Of a stretch of 64,000 nt of DNA, positions 27,307 to 44,958 are shown in pieces. The stretch is from Xiphias gladius (lineage: Eukaryota; Chordata; Actinopteri; Istiophoriformes; Xiphiidae). The position numbers were made by a program, and so were the translations under genes. Each line of letters begins with the position of its first letter. Positions within the stretch are counted from its first letter, which is position 1. The stretch is from positions 14,473,501 through 14,537,500 of the forward strand of contig NC_053419.1 of assembly GCF_016859285.1 (NCBI RefSeq), in the 5' to 3' direction. The notes under the pieces are model-generated. The model saw only the letters and a list, made by a program, of their open reading frames with translations, ran no database searches and was not told the DNA's origin.

Positions 27307-28321
27307 TACAGTGCATTCAGAAAGTATTTAGACCTGAGGTCAATACCACATGACAAAGTGAGAACAGAATTCACTGTGAAATATCACATCCACATAAATT
27401 TTCAGACCCTTCTCTCCGTAATTAGTTGAAGCACCCTCGCCAGAGACAACAGCCTCTTCTTGGGTATCACGGGACAAGTTTTCCACACTTGGGTTTGGGA
27501 ATTTTCCTGCCATTCTTCTCTGGTGATCCCCTCAAACTCTGTCAGGTTGGATGGGGATCCTCAATAGACAGCCAAGTCTCGAGTTTCAAGTCTCTGCAGA
27601 GATTTTCGATAAATTCAGAGTTGTCCCTAAGCCACTCCTGCACTGTCTTGGCTGTGTGCCTAGGGTCATTGCCCTGTTGGAAAGTGGCCTAGTCTGAGGT
27701 CCTGAGCACTCTGGACCAGGTTTTCATTAACAAACACAACAAACACCCCCACATCATACTTCACTGCTGGGATGGTACTGGGGAGGTGACGAGCTGTGCC
27801 TGGTTTCCTTCAGACATGTTGTGTAGACTTGAGGCTAAACAGCTGAATCTTGGTTTCATCAGACCAGAGAATCTCATTTCTCACAGTGAGAGTCCTTTAG
27901 GTGTTTTTTTGCAAATTCCAAGCGGCTTTCATTTGCCTTTCAGTGAGGAGAGGCCTCCCTCTGGCTACTCTGCCCTAGAGCGCAGATCAATGAAGTGCTG
28001 CAGTGATGCTTGTCCTTCTAGAAGTTTCTCCCATGTTTCTCCCTATCATGTCCTATCAATTGAACTGACCACAGGTGGACTCCAATCAAGGTGTAGAAAC
28101 CTCTCAAAGATGATCAAGAAAAATGAGAGGCACCTGAGCTAAATTTCAACTGTCATAGCAAAGGGTCTGAATACTTCTGTCAGTGTGATATTTCAGTTTG
28201 TCCTTTTTAATAAATTTGCAAAAAATTTCTAAAATCCTGTTTTAAACAATTTTAGCCTAAAGCTGCAACATATCAAGTAAAAAAAAGTGAAAGCGTTTGG
28301 ATACTTTCTGAATGCACTGTA
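27307..28321 (-). mobile_element. Tc1/mariner-like DNA transposon, internally deleted
   Basis: The ends are inverted repeats: TACAGTGCATTCAGAAAGTA at the left, and its near-exact reverse complement ending at 28321, with TA at both edges as expected for Tc1 target duplication. The interior (27425-28140) matches, in the antisense direction, the recalled widespread fish Tc1-like transposase sequence (the CTTGGTTTCATCAGACCAGA and GTCTTGGCTGTGTG blocks), but the central part is missing and the frame is broken. It is about 1.0 kb instead of about 1.6 kb and not capable of making transposase. Confidence 0.8.
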
Positions 28322-29218
28322 GATTGCACTGTTCTACCTAAGCAGGACAAAGCTCTTCACAGTACATCTCCTTCACCTTCTCTCTCTCACACACACACAC
28401 ACACTCATATACCAATGGTTACAGGGCGGCCATGCAAGGTGCAATATGAACATTTCAAGATATAAAGAGCTTCCTTGAATCTAAAAGTTTCAATAGGTTG
28501 TTTTTTTTTTTTTTTAAATACTTCTACACTTCACTATCAGTACTCACTCAACTCCAACAAATGAGGTTCATTTTATTTATTATCATTTTACATTGGAAAA
28601 GCAACTGTCAGTTATCCCCAACTGTACTTCCATTCACATATTGTAGCTCTTTATTTCTAGGTGATTAATGCTTATATTCTTACAAAACAAAAAGATTTCA
28701 GACACAATCTGTACACTCTGTCCAAATCACACCCCTCCCTTAAACCCATCTATGACAAATACGCTAACATGGGAGCCAAAGTTTAGTGCAGTGTTGAAAA
28801 CCTGTTCACACACACATACAAAAGAAACAATCAACAAGTCGCATGTATATCGGTGAATTACATGCGTATTAAGTGTCTGGATTCCTCACCTAAGACACAA
28901 GAGGACACGTTTAAGCAGGTGTGCATTGAAGGTAATACAAGGAAGGCAGGCGATTGAGGATAAATCTGACACAGAACAATTTCACTTGGACTGCTGTGTC
29001 TTAGAAAAAAAAAAAAAGCAGGAATTGGTTCTGTCCATAAAACCACTCACCAAAACAAAATGTAACGGGAAGAATTCAAGTTTTACACCCCAAGACGTCT
29101 CTCACGTGGAAGATTTTAGTGACAATGATGGTGTGCAGTGTTTTCATGGAAAATATGGAAGGGCAAGAACCAGGAGGACTCATTCATTCGTTCATTCATT
29201 TAGGATCAGCAAAGAAAA

Positions 29219-29236
29219 AAAAAAAAAAAAAAAAAA
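29219..29236. repeat. Poly(A) run
   Basis: Long A run directly after ATTCATTCGTTCATTCATTT, in intergenic DNA downstream of zmynd19. Confidence 0.85.
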
Positions 29237-30136
29237 TCAAGTAACAGGGATGAAATGTTCAGTCCCCCTCCCCGTCCAAAAAGGTCCCACATTATCCACC
29301 TTTCATTATGTTTGCCTTCAAATATCACCAGGACAAAAACATGTTTCACAATCAAATGTTTTAAATAAATATAGCTCCATTGATAGAATTTCTTCAAAAA
29401 AATAACCCTTAGAGCAAACTCTCACGAGAAACTGAGCGCTACCCCCCTTCCCCGACCCCAACACACATACCATAACCCTGCAGATGTAAAAATACAGTTG
29501 AAAAAACAGGTGTGTTTTAAAAATCAGCAAAGTAAGACTGACTGGAGGGATTCATACCATGTGATAAAGAAGTGCCAACCCACAGAAGAGGAGCAGACTT
29601 TGGTAAAGATGATTTCTTCTGTTTTGTTTCCATTTGATCATGGACACTTTGACAGAGATGCTTTGTCTTGAGAACATGAGATAATTATTTTTGATCACAT
29701 GAAAGTTTAATTTTGTGATCATGAAAAAGGTCTACCAAAGTACCAAATTACACCAGGACCTGCTTTTTAAAGAGCAACTGGAGTACTTTGAAAATGCAGA
29801 TTTTCTAAAAATGTAATAAATCCAGTTACTTTGGGCAATTAAAAACTTTGTACCACATCTTAAACAACAAAACAATTCCAATCAAACTGACTTTAAAAAA
29901 AAAAAACAAAAAAAAAAAAAACCTCATGGGTCGAGAAAACTCCTAGAAAAAAAATTAACGCCTTTACGTGGCAGCTACTTTATTATAGCACAGTGAAAAT
30001 ATTTTCAACCCACCAGTTTATGATTAAATATGAAATTTAAAATTGTGTATTATGGCCCCTTTAAGAAGAGAACAGATATACATTAGTCTGGCCGTAACCC
30101 ATGACCATTTTAATGTCCTTCAGTACATATTGGCAG

Positions 30137-30197
30137 CACACATACATACACATACACGCACTCACGCACGCACGCACACACACACACGCACACACAA
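30137..30197. repeat. (CA)n/(CGCA)n microsatellite
   Basis: Mixed CACA, CATA and CGCA units over about 60 bp, 700 bp downstream of the zmynd19 stop. Confidence 0.9.
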
Positions 30198-30922
30198 TAT
30201 TGGTAGTGTGGTTCAATCAGTGAAATCTATCTGATGTGTGTCGCGGTTGGCTGTGTGGTGATTAAAACAGACAGGGAGGTGGCTAAGGTGTCGATGACCA
30301 TGAAGACGGCAGCCGTGCGCACCAGAGAGGTCAGAAAGGGAGCGATACAGTGAAAAGGTCCATGTCCCATTGTACCAGCTGAACGACGGGAACTGTAGCC
30401 CCTGCGTCCCCCGTTTGCACAGACGTCACCACACCCAGCGGCTGGGTAGAGGAACAAAAGTGGATGACGACAACTGTCCATGTTTGACTGTGGTCCAAAG
30501 AAGCTTGTCCAGTTCATCAACAAGACAACTTTTCCCCCCTCACATACAAAACCATAGCAGCAGGTAGAGCTCGAGGGTCTCCCTCCTCGAGGAAAATAAA
30601 GAAAAATAAAACAAACAAACAAAAACAAAACAAAACAAAAACACAAATAATACCTTTCTCCGTCATCCACATGAAAAGCAAGCTATGGAGAACTACCAGT
30701 TCTGGGAAGTGGCAGATGTCTTTTTGCTTTATTCGTCTTCCCCTCCTCCATCTTCTTTCCCCCCGAATCCATCAAATAATCAAGCAACCAACATTGTCCT
30801 CTGTCGTTAGTCTCCTGTCTGCAATTTTCCCCATTTTGCACTTCATCCCCGCTCCCCTCCCATAAGTCAAACCCTGTCCCCCCATTCTCCCTCATCCTCT
30901 CCCAGGCGAGGATGAAGGCAGA

Positions 30923-35712
<4,790 letters not shown>

Positions 35713-36099
35713 CAGGGCGACGGGCGGTGATGAGAGAGGCGCGGGATCCAACCTAAACGTTACTCAGGTTTAAAACTCGCCGGGGCAGCCCCTCAGCCCC
35801 GCTGCGATGCCAGTTCGGGTTAACTGGTTGGGTGTTTGCGCTGACTCCTGGTCTCTCCGGCAGCAGCCCAGCCTCGGTGACACACCGCTGCTGGCGCAGG
35901 AAAGGCAGGCGAGCTCGGGGAGGCGGGGCGGGGGGAGCCGCTAACCACGCCGTCCAATCAAACTCTACGTTACTTTTTTTTAACGCCAGGCGTCTGATCA
36001 CGCTGTCCAATGGAAAACGAGTATCTCCAAGAACCGCCTGTTTCGATTACTACGTCATTGCATCCTCGTGACCACTTCCAGCCATTTTCCCGCGAAATA

Positions 36100-39000
36100 T
36101 TTGATAGCGGGGCCGGATTATCGACCTTTATTCAAAATGATTTATTACAAATGTGTTTGACGTCATGGTGTCATCGAGTATGCAGTGTATCTACATCAGT
36201 ATTACTGAGGCTGCACTGAGACGCACAGAGAAAGCACTAAAGGAGCGTGCTTAGTGGTGTACATTAAGTTAGACTCGGCAACAAAAGTTTTTAAAGTTGA
36301 GTGCAGGTAATAAGTAGATTTAGACAAGGCCTTTTTCCGACCTTCTCATGAAACTGATGATATTCAATTGGCTACTTGTAGGATTACTTTGTAAGGCAAT
36401 CCAATTACAGTTCAAATTCTGCATTTTTGCACATAGCCGTAGGTCCCTGTGTTTGAAACAGAAGTTAAACGACAGTTAAACATTGATTAGGGTGAAAAGG
36501 ACTTAAGTTTTTTAAAATGTCAGATGTAGACCACAATTACCCATGTTTACTTTTTCACCTTGACTTTTCTTGATGCCAGTAATTGTTTTCTTGTTGAATA
36601 GAAATTCCAACTGAATGCCACTCAATTTCCATCCATTTAAAGGGATGTATCACCAATTATTGTAGCTGGATTTTTACTCATTGATTTGTTATATAGTTTA
36701 TAAAAATTGTTTCCTTTTACCCTTTTCTGCGTAATTGTTCCTTCTTCTCAAATTTAAACAGGACGGCCGCAGCACAGCGCATTAGCCTTTGACAGATCCC
36801 ACCGATTTTACTATGTTGTGTTGCTCCTCTGGGCTACAGTAAGTTGTATTTATCTAATTCTTTGATGGCAGCATTTGATCTCCACATACTCTGATGCTTG
36901 TTTGACAGACTAAAGGAAGATGCACCCACATGCGATAGCAAAACACTGGGGCTCCATGATGGCTTATTATTTTGTAAATCCTGCTCTTAACAAAGTAGAA
37001 ACAAACTCTTAAAAGAAGAAGAAATGTCAAGCAACTAGGTGGACTAATATCAAAGTAGTTTAGCACAATCGGCAACCGGATACCAAGACCATTAAGAGTA
37101 GAGTCCTTCTTGGTAAAAGGAATCCTGCAAATAAACATGAGTAAAGGAAGGAAGAGAAGAAGGAAGAAACACAATGTCCCGCTTTTTTCATCTTAATTAG
37201 CAGCAGTGGTTGAACTGGGAATGTGCAGAGAAAGAAATACAGAGCAGGACTAAAGTTTGGAATCTGGAGGCATTAAAAAAGGTTAATCTTAAAGCAGCTT
37301 ATTATAGGCCTTCATCAGTCTGAATAATCGTCAGTGCCTGGTCTCTGTCATGTCACCATGAGGGTTCATGAGTTCAGATCCCTGCACATCTGTTCAGCGA
37401 TGAAGATGACCTCGTGGTTCAGTCAGTAAAGTGACTGAGCACCCTCTGGAGATCAGGAGCTGTATTACAGAAAGTAGCAGTGGCGCTTGAGTCAGGGACT
37501 GGTATAGGGAACTGGAGGGGTTGTAAATTTAGAAGACGTTTAAAAAGAACAATTTATAATTTTAGAAGAAAAAATTTAGACTAGGGTGATCTTCAGATAC
37601 CACAATTTTTCATTTACTGACTCTGTAGAAATATATATTTTTTTATCCCAACACAACAATATTTTCATTCATTGGTGAAGTTCTGATTATAGTTAGCGTT
37701 TCCCAACAAATCTTATTCAAATTCTACTATATGGACTGTACATAGTCAGGATTCAAAAACATCCCAGCGCCCTTCCTCCTCCTTTGTTACCTCCTCACCA
37801 GTTTATTTACTATATTAAATAGATTTAGGTGTATTAAAGCAGTAAAGAATTGACTGCAGATCACTATAGCGTTCAAAAAGAGTATTGCTTCAATTAATGG
37901 AGTTTAAATGTATTTTAAAAGTATGTTAATACTTTTGTTACACCCTTAAAATGAACAAACAAAAATGTGTTTATCATAATTTTTTGCAACTTTTCATGAC
38001 AATAAAAACACACAAAAAGTACAAAAACACCTTTTTTTTCTTCAGTCTGAACACTGTTTCTCTCCAGCAAGTGGGGACTCAGGTAAGGAATAACAAAACT
38101 CACTGATGTAAATCAAAAAGAAATGTCAGGTAATTCTTTCAAGCTGCTACTGTATACTGTATATTGTCAGTCGAGGAGATATTCAGCTGCAATAAGAAAG
38201 TCTGTATTTTACCTGTTAAAACGTTCAGTGTGACATCAGGGATGAGGAGAAAAACTGCTTTTTTTCTTTTTGTTTTTGTTTTCCTCTTCTTCCTGTAAAC
38301 CTGTCAAGAAGGAGATTACAAGTAGGATTCACATGTTCAGAAACCTCGTTTGATACCTGACCTGAACTTCTATACTATAAGTCTTTTGTTTACTAGTTTT
38401 ACCCTTTACAAAACAGCCTTTTATGCTGGTGTAACTACGGTGTCCCTGTGCCTCCGCTGTTCTCATTTCAAAGTCAAATGTGTGGAAACCCACCCAAGGC
38501 ATGACATTCTTCTGGCAATCACTCCTATCCAGTTACCCACAGACGTGCAGCTGGGCGGAGTGGGAGGTGTGTTGCTCCCTATGCTGGTTTGATTCATTTG
38601 ACATTTGATCTGTTTCCTCTAAAAATTACCTGCAGCTTCAACAAGAAGCCTTTGATTTTAGCTGAGTTTGAAAAGGGACAGGGACAGAAAAGGAAACAAA
38701 GACGATACAAAACGTTCCATGGGATATCTGTATTTCTAGTTTTGTATGATATTATCACACTGTAAACAGTTCTACTAATGAACCATTATCAATAGATTAT
38801 TTTTATGTATTATGTTTGTGTATAGTTGACCCTGGTGTTGTTTTTGAAATAAAAACATCATTGTTGGGATGCCACTCCTGGCACATCAACACCTCGGGCT
38901 CACACCAGAGTGCACGGACATGTTCAGCTAATGAGCCTGGCTGTTTACAATAGCAAACAATCTTTCGTAATGTGCGTTTGGGCCTCCTAGAGGTTTTTCT

Positions 39001-40380
39001 CTCTGGCATCAAGAGCTCGGTGTTGCTAAACTATTGCCAAACAGAGCTGTCTCTGAGGTGTGGCTGCACGTCTGGTCCCTGGGCATACTCATATGATGAA
39101 ACGGAGTATCTACCGCCCTGTTCAATTGGAATATACTCTTCTGCAGTTTTCTCAAAACTGTATCTAATAAGCATAAGCGAAATGCCACATAAAATACATT
39201 GATAGAATATATTTGAATATGAGACTGCTATAATAGCAACCAAGACTTCATTTTAGCTTATGGTCAGAAAATGGAAATCTAAATTCATTATCCGTGAGCC
39301 AAAGAAAAGCATAAAGCACTTTACAATGCCTTATATTAACCCATGCACACACACTCAGTCTTCATTTAGAGGAATGGTTTCTTTCACACCATGGGTGATA
39401 ATTCAATATTATTGTCTATATGGCTGAATATATGTGAAGAGTTTTGTCTGATGCGGAGAATAACAGGAGCACATTTAATAACAGTGAAGAGCAATGTGAT
39501 GATATCTAATGTGGTTTTGCATACAGGCGGCATATGGTAACATACAGTATATCTCACCCAGACCGATTTCACAGTAACATGCCAATCCGAATATTTGATC
39601 ATGTAAATTACAGGCACCTTTGTCACTGAGGAGCTGGAGTGACAGATGAAAAACCTGCATTTGTGCTGAGCTGATGGTAGCTCAACATTTACTGCTTTGT
39701 TTACAAATACCATTGATGCAAACATACCTCAAACAATATTCATAAAACACTGATGAGGCATTGATTGTGTTTGGCGTTAGAGCCTTAAAAAAAAGACCTA
39801 TAAATTATATGGGAATGTAGATTATCACACCCTGAGATTTGAGGGACTCCCCTTCAACACAACAGTGAGTTGTACTTTTAAATTCCCGGTGCATTCATGT
39901 TTATGCAGCATGTTAGTGCTATAACGGAATCCGAGTGGTGTTAAAAACAAACTACCTAATAGCTCACTACTCTTAAGACCCGTATGTGTCCATTTTAAGT
40001 ATGTGTACCAAATCTTTAACTACAGCCCCCAGAGAAATGTTGAACGAGTGAAGTCAGAACAATACAGCATTGTTCACGGTATTTCTTACGGAGTTATTGT
40101 AAAGCAAAACAAAGTAAAACAGGTACAACTTTGAGTACTCGAGGTTACTTTCATCCTCTGAGTAGGATTCACTTTAGGTCCCAGCTGGAAATTTTTTACT
40201 TTAACAGGTTAAAATCATGTTTTTAAAAAAGGGGAGAGAAATAAGGATAGAAGATGGACTATAAATATGAAATTTTGTATTTGAGCCTCTTATATGTCCT
40301 ATGAATTGATTTACCTTATTGTGATAAACAACACGACGGACAAGACTTGAACGGCGGTTATCAGCTGACGCCCAAGTCAA
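36100..40380. other. Intergenic region between zmynd19 and bspry
   Basis: The two genes are divergent but 4.3 kb apart, each with its own CpG island, so a shared core promoter is unlikely. Sequence is AT-rich and I see no exon, large repeat or RNA gene in it. Confidence 0.5.
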
Positions 40381-40389
40381 ACGGCAGAA

Positions 40390-40905
40390 ACCTTTTTTTT
40401 TTTTTTCCTTTTTCTTTTTTCTCCCCAGCTCTGACCGCTGTTGTCCGTGTTACTTCCGTGTTCACCTGTTACACCTGTGTTACGGCGCCGTCCCGTACGT
40501 GCGACTTCTGCTCAGCCGGTGCACCTGCCGCGTTAATGTGCCATGTCGGAGCAGCTCATAACGCGCGATTTAACATGTGTTCCCACATCGAGGGACCCGG
40601 GGGAGGCTCCGGACGCCGCGGGGAGCGGGGAGATGGATTGCGAGCAGCCCATTTTTTCCGCGCTGAGCGAGGCGCGGGACACGGCGGCGCCGAGCGGCGG
40701 CGGGGCGGCCTCGCCGGCCGCGACCACCTCCGACGCCGAGTCCGAGGTCCTCTCGGGCGAGTGCCGGCTCTGCGCGGAGCACGAGTCCGAGCTGGACTGG
40801 TTCTGTCGCACCGAGCAGAGACTCGTCTGCTCTCAGTGCGCCGTCGCGGGCTCCTGCCACGGACACGCTGTGACCCCCTTGGCCGCCAGAGTCGCCGCAG
40901 TCAGG
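40390..40905 (+). promoter_or_regulatory. CpG-rich 5' end of bspry, with an acceptor-like pyrimidine tract
   Basis: From about 40440 to 40890 the sequence is CpG-dense and contains bspry coding exon 1. Just upstream, 40392-40428 is a long T/C tract ending in CCCCAG, which looks like a 3' splice site. If used, bspry would have an additional upstream non-coding exon and this exon would start at 40429. If not used, the tract is simply a simple repeat. Confidence 0.4.
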
Positions 40906-41509
40906 GTGAGTGTGTGGAGCAGTTCACGGACTGTATCCATAAAGCTGTTTGCTCCTGTCACATTGTATTGACTTTGCTGCGGCCCAGTATTGGTTGTTTT
41001 CAACTTTGGAAATATACAAGGTAAATATGTTTTGTTTACTGATGGTACCTGCAGGGTTAAAAATAGAACGGGAAGTTTTTGCCCTCTATAACTTCTTTAT
41101 ATGCCTTATATGCCCATACGTTTGTTATTAAATATGTTTATCATTTATTTCACTACTTACTTCATCTACTAGAAAAGCTATCCCTCTGCGTCTCTTACAA
41201 GTTTTTTTTTATGCAAGATTTTGCATGATAAACATGAGAAAACGTGGATTTTCCTACTTCAGCCAGTCACAGTAAACAAGGATAGCAGCCCCAAGGCCTG
41301 ACTGATAATGTGTGAAAATTTTGGTTACATATTACACAATGTCATATGTCCTTTATCATTCCTTCTTGGGTGTGCCACATATTGTATGTGGTTGTCCTGC
41401 CTGATACCGTTTGCATGGAATTTGAAAAGACAGGAATTTCTTGTTGACTGCTTCCTGTTTCCCCAGCTGGTGATGCTCCTCAAGTGTTGTGACGTGCTTG
41501 TTCAGAAAC

Positions 41510-41549
<40 letters not shown>

Positions 41550-44500
41550 TTTCACCAGAATCAACTGGTGGATGTGTGTGAGAAAATGCAACTGCAGGCG
41601 CAGAGGATTGAAAGATTTAGTGACCAGACACTGACAGCCAAAGAGCAAAAGCTTCAGGTGAGAAAATATCTCTGTTCCCCACCCACTCTACCACACACTT
41701 AATAATCACATGGACTTAAAACTCAATAATGGTTCACTTTGCTCAGTGGTGCCCACACTGTGTCACGAGTACAGCATTTTGTCATTGGCTGGCTCGCGTT
41801 TATGAAAGTCACCTTTGCGAATACGTGTTGGGTTTGCGTATGCAGATACTCTCCCCTATAAAAAGTCTCTTCGTATTAGGGCTGCAGCTAAGGATTATTC
41901 CCCTGATTATTCAATTTATCGTTTAGTGTTTAAAACATCAGAAAATAGTGAAAAATGCCATCGCAGTTTCTCGGAGCCCAAGGTGGTATCTTCAGGTGAC
42001 CTTTTTTTTGTCCGACCAGCTGTTCCAAAATACAAAGCTATTCAGCTTACAGTGATACAAAGCAGAAAAAAGCAGCAAATCCTCACATTTAAATAGCTGG
42101 AAGCAGGGAACGTTTGGCATTTCTGCCTGATAAATAACTTAATCAACTAATCGATTATTGGACTAATCATTTCAGCACTACTAGGCAGCAAACTAGACAA
42201 ATTTCTTTTAATGAAGTACTTGTTACAAATGTAAATTGATGAAAAAGACATTAAAAATAGAATTTGATCACTTTTCAAGTATACCTTTAAGTAAAGATTG
42301 TGTTTGCTGACTCGGTCAATGTATCACCACCGTGCAACAAAGCAAAGGTTGCAGAAAAGCCCCTCTTTCACTGCGCCCATATGCATTGACCTAGCTTAAC
42401 ATAATGGGTCTACAGTGGTCAGAGGTACACGTCACGCATGTGTAGTTTTCCAGGCAACAGAGAAAACAAGACCTCAGGCGAACAACAAAAACATTGTTGA
42501 AGGACAACAAATGCTGCCTTCAGAATCAAGTCACCAAACCAATAGGTATCTGTAAGAATATAAAGGAAACGTGCTTGACATGGTGGAAACTATGTTGTTG
42601 GTCATAAGGCTTGTCAGTGAATCTCTATAACCTTTGGTGAGTTTGCCTAAGAAGTGCGACGTGTCATTAATCACCTCTGATCATCAAGTGTTTGTTTGGC
42701 TGCATATGAGCAACAGAAACTTGGGCCGTGACACTGTCCGAGGTTCGATTTTAAAGGATACTTTGTTTTAAAATCTGAATTGTTTGTGGGCAACGCATTT
42801 TGCAGGGGGAACTGGAGCTTTAGAAAATACGCTTGCCTTCCCAACTAGCAGCTCTGCCTTGAAGAGCCGTTACGTTTTATTTCCTAGAGGGGAGAAGGTC
42901 ATCGTCGGTTCTCACTTATAATTGAACACAGCATTATTTAGTGAAAATGAAGTGGAGGAGCCGGTTGAGGCTAAAACTTGTGAGATGGTTAAAAAGGTTG
43001 GGAACCAGTGCTCTAGCATTTCCCCCTCCTGTCACTTGTCTCTAATATTTTCTTCTCCTCTCCTGTCTCTGGACGTAGGCGGCGGCGAGCAGGGCGAGGG
43101 AGCAGGTGCTGGCTCAGGTCAGCGCGGTGCGTGAAGCCCTGGAGGAGGAGGAGCAGCGTCTCTTGGAGGAGGTGCAGAGAGAAGAGGAGCGGGTGGAGCA
43201 GTGTCTTCTCACCCAGAAAGCCCACTGGAGCCAGGCTTTGGCGAGTCTGTCACAGACACGCTCACGTCTGGTGCACACACTGACGGACAGTCCAGATGAA
43301 CAGCTGGCGGTGAGAGACCGGAACAGGTGTAGCGGGAGGGGGGGGGGACGGGGTCAGGGTTGATTATGGATCACTGTGGGAAGATTTCTGAAGAATAGAG
43401 GAACTTGTGTTCAAATAACAGTGTCCTGATAATGGTCATAAACTGCTGAACTGTGATAATGCCCAGGAGAGTAATCAGTTGTTTCCTATCTCATCTTTCA
43501 GACTAGTGTCCAGGACATCGCTGAAAGGTGATCTTTTATCACATGACATGCTCGGTGAATCTATTTATTTATTTATTTTTCTTGCTCAGGACAAACCAGA
43601 AAGGTAACATCCTTCCCCTCCTCTCTGTTTTTGTGTGTTTGTGTCAGGGTGGAGGCGGCAGAGGGGGTCGGGGAGCCCTGTGATACAGACCAGCTCAGCA
43701 TGAACCCACGCTGCAGTGACAGCAAGCTGCTGAGAGGTCTGTGGGCCACTGCTGTGCTGCTTGGCCCAAAAGGTTAGTGGATTTTTTTTCTTTTTTTTCA
43801 ACTGTAAATCATCCTGGAGCTTCATGCCAACATGACAGATCCAGCAGGAAGATACAAGGTTATAACATACACTCATGGTGGCAATGAGAAAACTTGAAAA
43901 CCCTGGAAATTGAGAAAATTTTCAAATCAAAAGCAGGGTGAGTGGAGGAGCGCTTATTTTGTACATTCTGGTCACTTGCTATGCTAAGCTGCAGATGCTA
44001 AGCTCCAAACCTGCACCGAGTAGTGGAAGAAAGTATCCGGATCCTTTCTATCCTGATGTATTTTACTCTAGAGTTGGAAGCAGCGGTGATAGTACAGCGT
44101 AAAGCCTGGGTGCTTTTGTGTCTCTGGTTTAACAAATGAAGGGAGCAGGTTTTAAAATGAATCTAAACATGGGAGAAAATCGAGAGAAATTACACCAGAG
44201 GAGGAGCATGATAAAGGTGGCAGGGAGTGTTCTGATGAGACTACAAGCGCAGTGGCTCACCCTGCATCTTGAGATCTTTGTGTGTGGCGGGGAGCAAGCT
44301 GTAACATTACAGTGTGCAGAACATTTCATTACAAGAAAGAATTCTCAAAATGCCTCAAAACGTGTCTGCTTATAGTAATGCAGCAGTTTGTGACATCCTC
44401 TCCATCTGTTTCCTTCTTCCCACAGCTTACGGATCTTATTTGAAGTTTGACCAGCGCACAGTGAGCCCTCTCCTGTCCCTGTCCGATGACTTTTGCACTT

Positions 44501-44958
44501 TGACCTTCCTCTACAAAAAACCCCGCCAATCCCCTCCCTACGACCCAGCACGATTCGACCATTGGCCCAACGCACTGGGTTCACTTTCTATGTCCTCCGG
44601 CACCCACAGCTGGGTAGTGGACGTAGGCCAGAGTGGTGCCTTTAAGGTCGGGGTCTGCTATGCCTCTTTGGAGCGCAAAGGCTCTGGGAACGAGGCGCGG
44701 CTGGGCTACAACACTCAGTCCTGGGTGTTGTCCCGCTACGATGGGGACTACTCCTTCTGCCATGCGGGGAAGAAGGTGCCCCTGCAGGTGGTGACAACAC
44801 CCCAGAGGATCGGCCTGCTGCTGGACTGGCCGAGTCAGACGCTGCTGTTTTATGAGCTGGACTCCAGCACCGTGCTGTACTCTGTCACACAACACTTCAG
44901 TGCCCCACTGCTGCCGGCGTGCGCGGTGACTGACCGCAGTATCACCATACTGCACTGA
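40543..44958 (+). CDS. bspry: bspry, B-box and SPRY domain-containing protein (6 coding exons)
   Basis: Coding exons on the plus strand: 40543-40905, 41559-41657, 43079-43309, 43502-43527, 43648-43772 and 44426-44958. They give 458 in-frame codons and a stop. Residues 74-113 are a B-box zinc finger (CRLCAEHESELDWFC, then CSQC, then CHGH). There is no RING finger, which separates BSPRY from most TRIM proteins. Exons 2-3 encode a coiled coil rich in Glu, Gln and Arg. The last exon carries the SPRY domain, with RTVSPLLSLSDD, ERKGSGNEARLGYN and SWVLSRYDGDYSF closely matching human BSPRY. In mammals the protein interacts with the epithelial calcium channel TRPV5 and 14-3-3 and is expressed in epithelia and germ cells. 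The N-terminal 70 residues are GC-rich, disordered-looking and not conserved, so an internal ATG at 40633 is an alternative start. Exon 4 is only 26 nt. Confidence 0.95.
41516..41548. repeat. (TG)n microsatellite abutting bspry exon 2 acceptor
   Basis: About 16 perfect TG units ending ten bases before the exon 2 splice junction at 41558/41559. Only GATTTCACCAG separates it from the exon. Confidence 0.95.
41877..42182. repeat. Full-length copy of a short interspersed element with ATCGATTA-type ends
   Basis: About 306 bp, starting TAGGGCTGCAGCTAAGGATT and ending CAACTAATCGATTATTGGAC then ATTTCAGCACTA. The internal landmark GAAAATAGTGAAAAATGCCA and a TTTGTCCGACCA block recur in other copies in this window. 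It lies in bspry intron 2. It looks like a non-autonomous element; its class is not certain. Confidence 0.7.

Larger units (their letters stand above)
23700..30700. other. Intergenic region between zmynd19 3' end and tmem141 5' end
   Basis: AT-rich, with Tc1-like remnants (26860-28321), an ATCGATTA-type copy, two (CA)n tracts, several poly(A/T) runs and the unrecognised segment at 25029-25235. The part right of about 29500 may be zmynd19 3' UTR. No other gene recognised. Confidence 0.5.

Noticed and set aside
27426-28142. Plus-strand frames of 88 and 118 aa as host genes
   Set aside because: They lie wholly inside the Tc1-like element and are antisense to its broken transposase.
36854-37174. 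106-aa minus-strand open frame
   Set aside because: AT-rich, hydrophobic by composition, no splice context or homology.
37380-37480. Possible tRNA-derived SINE (GTGGTTCAGTCAGTAAAGTG)
   Set aside because: It looked a little like a tRNA A-box region, but no B-box, tail or cloverleaf pairing could be made out.
40570-40866. Minus-strand frames opposite bspry exon 1
   Set aside because: GC-rich antisense of the B-box exon. Arg/Ala-rich composition without any recognised family.
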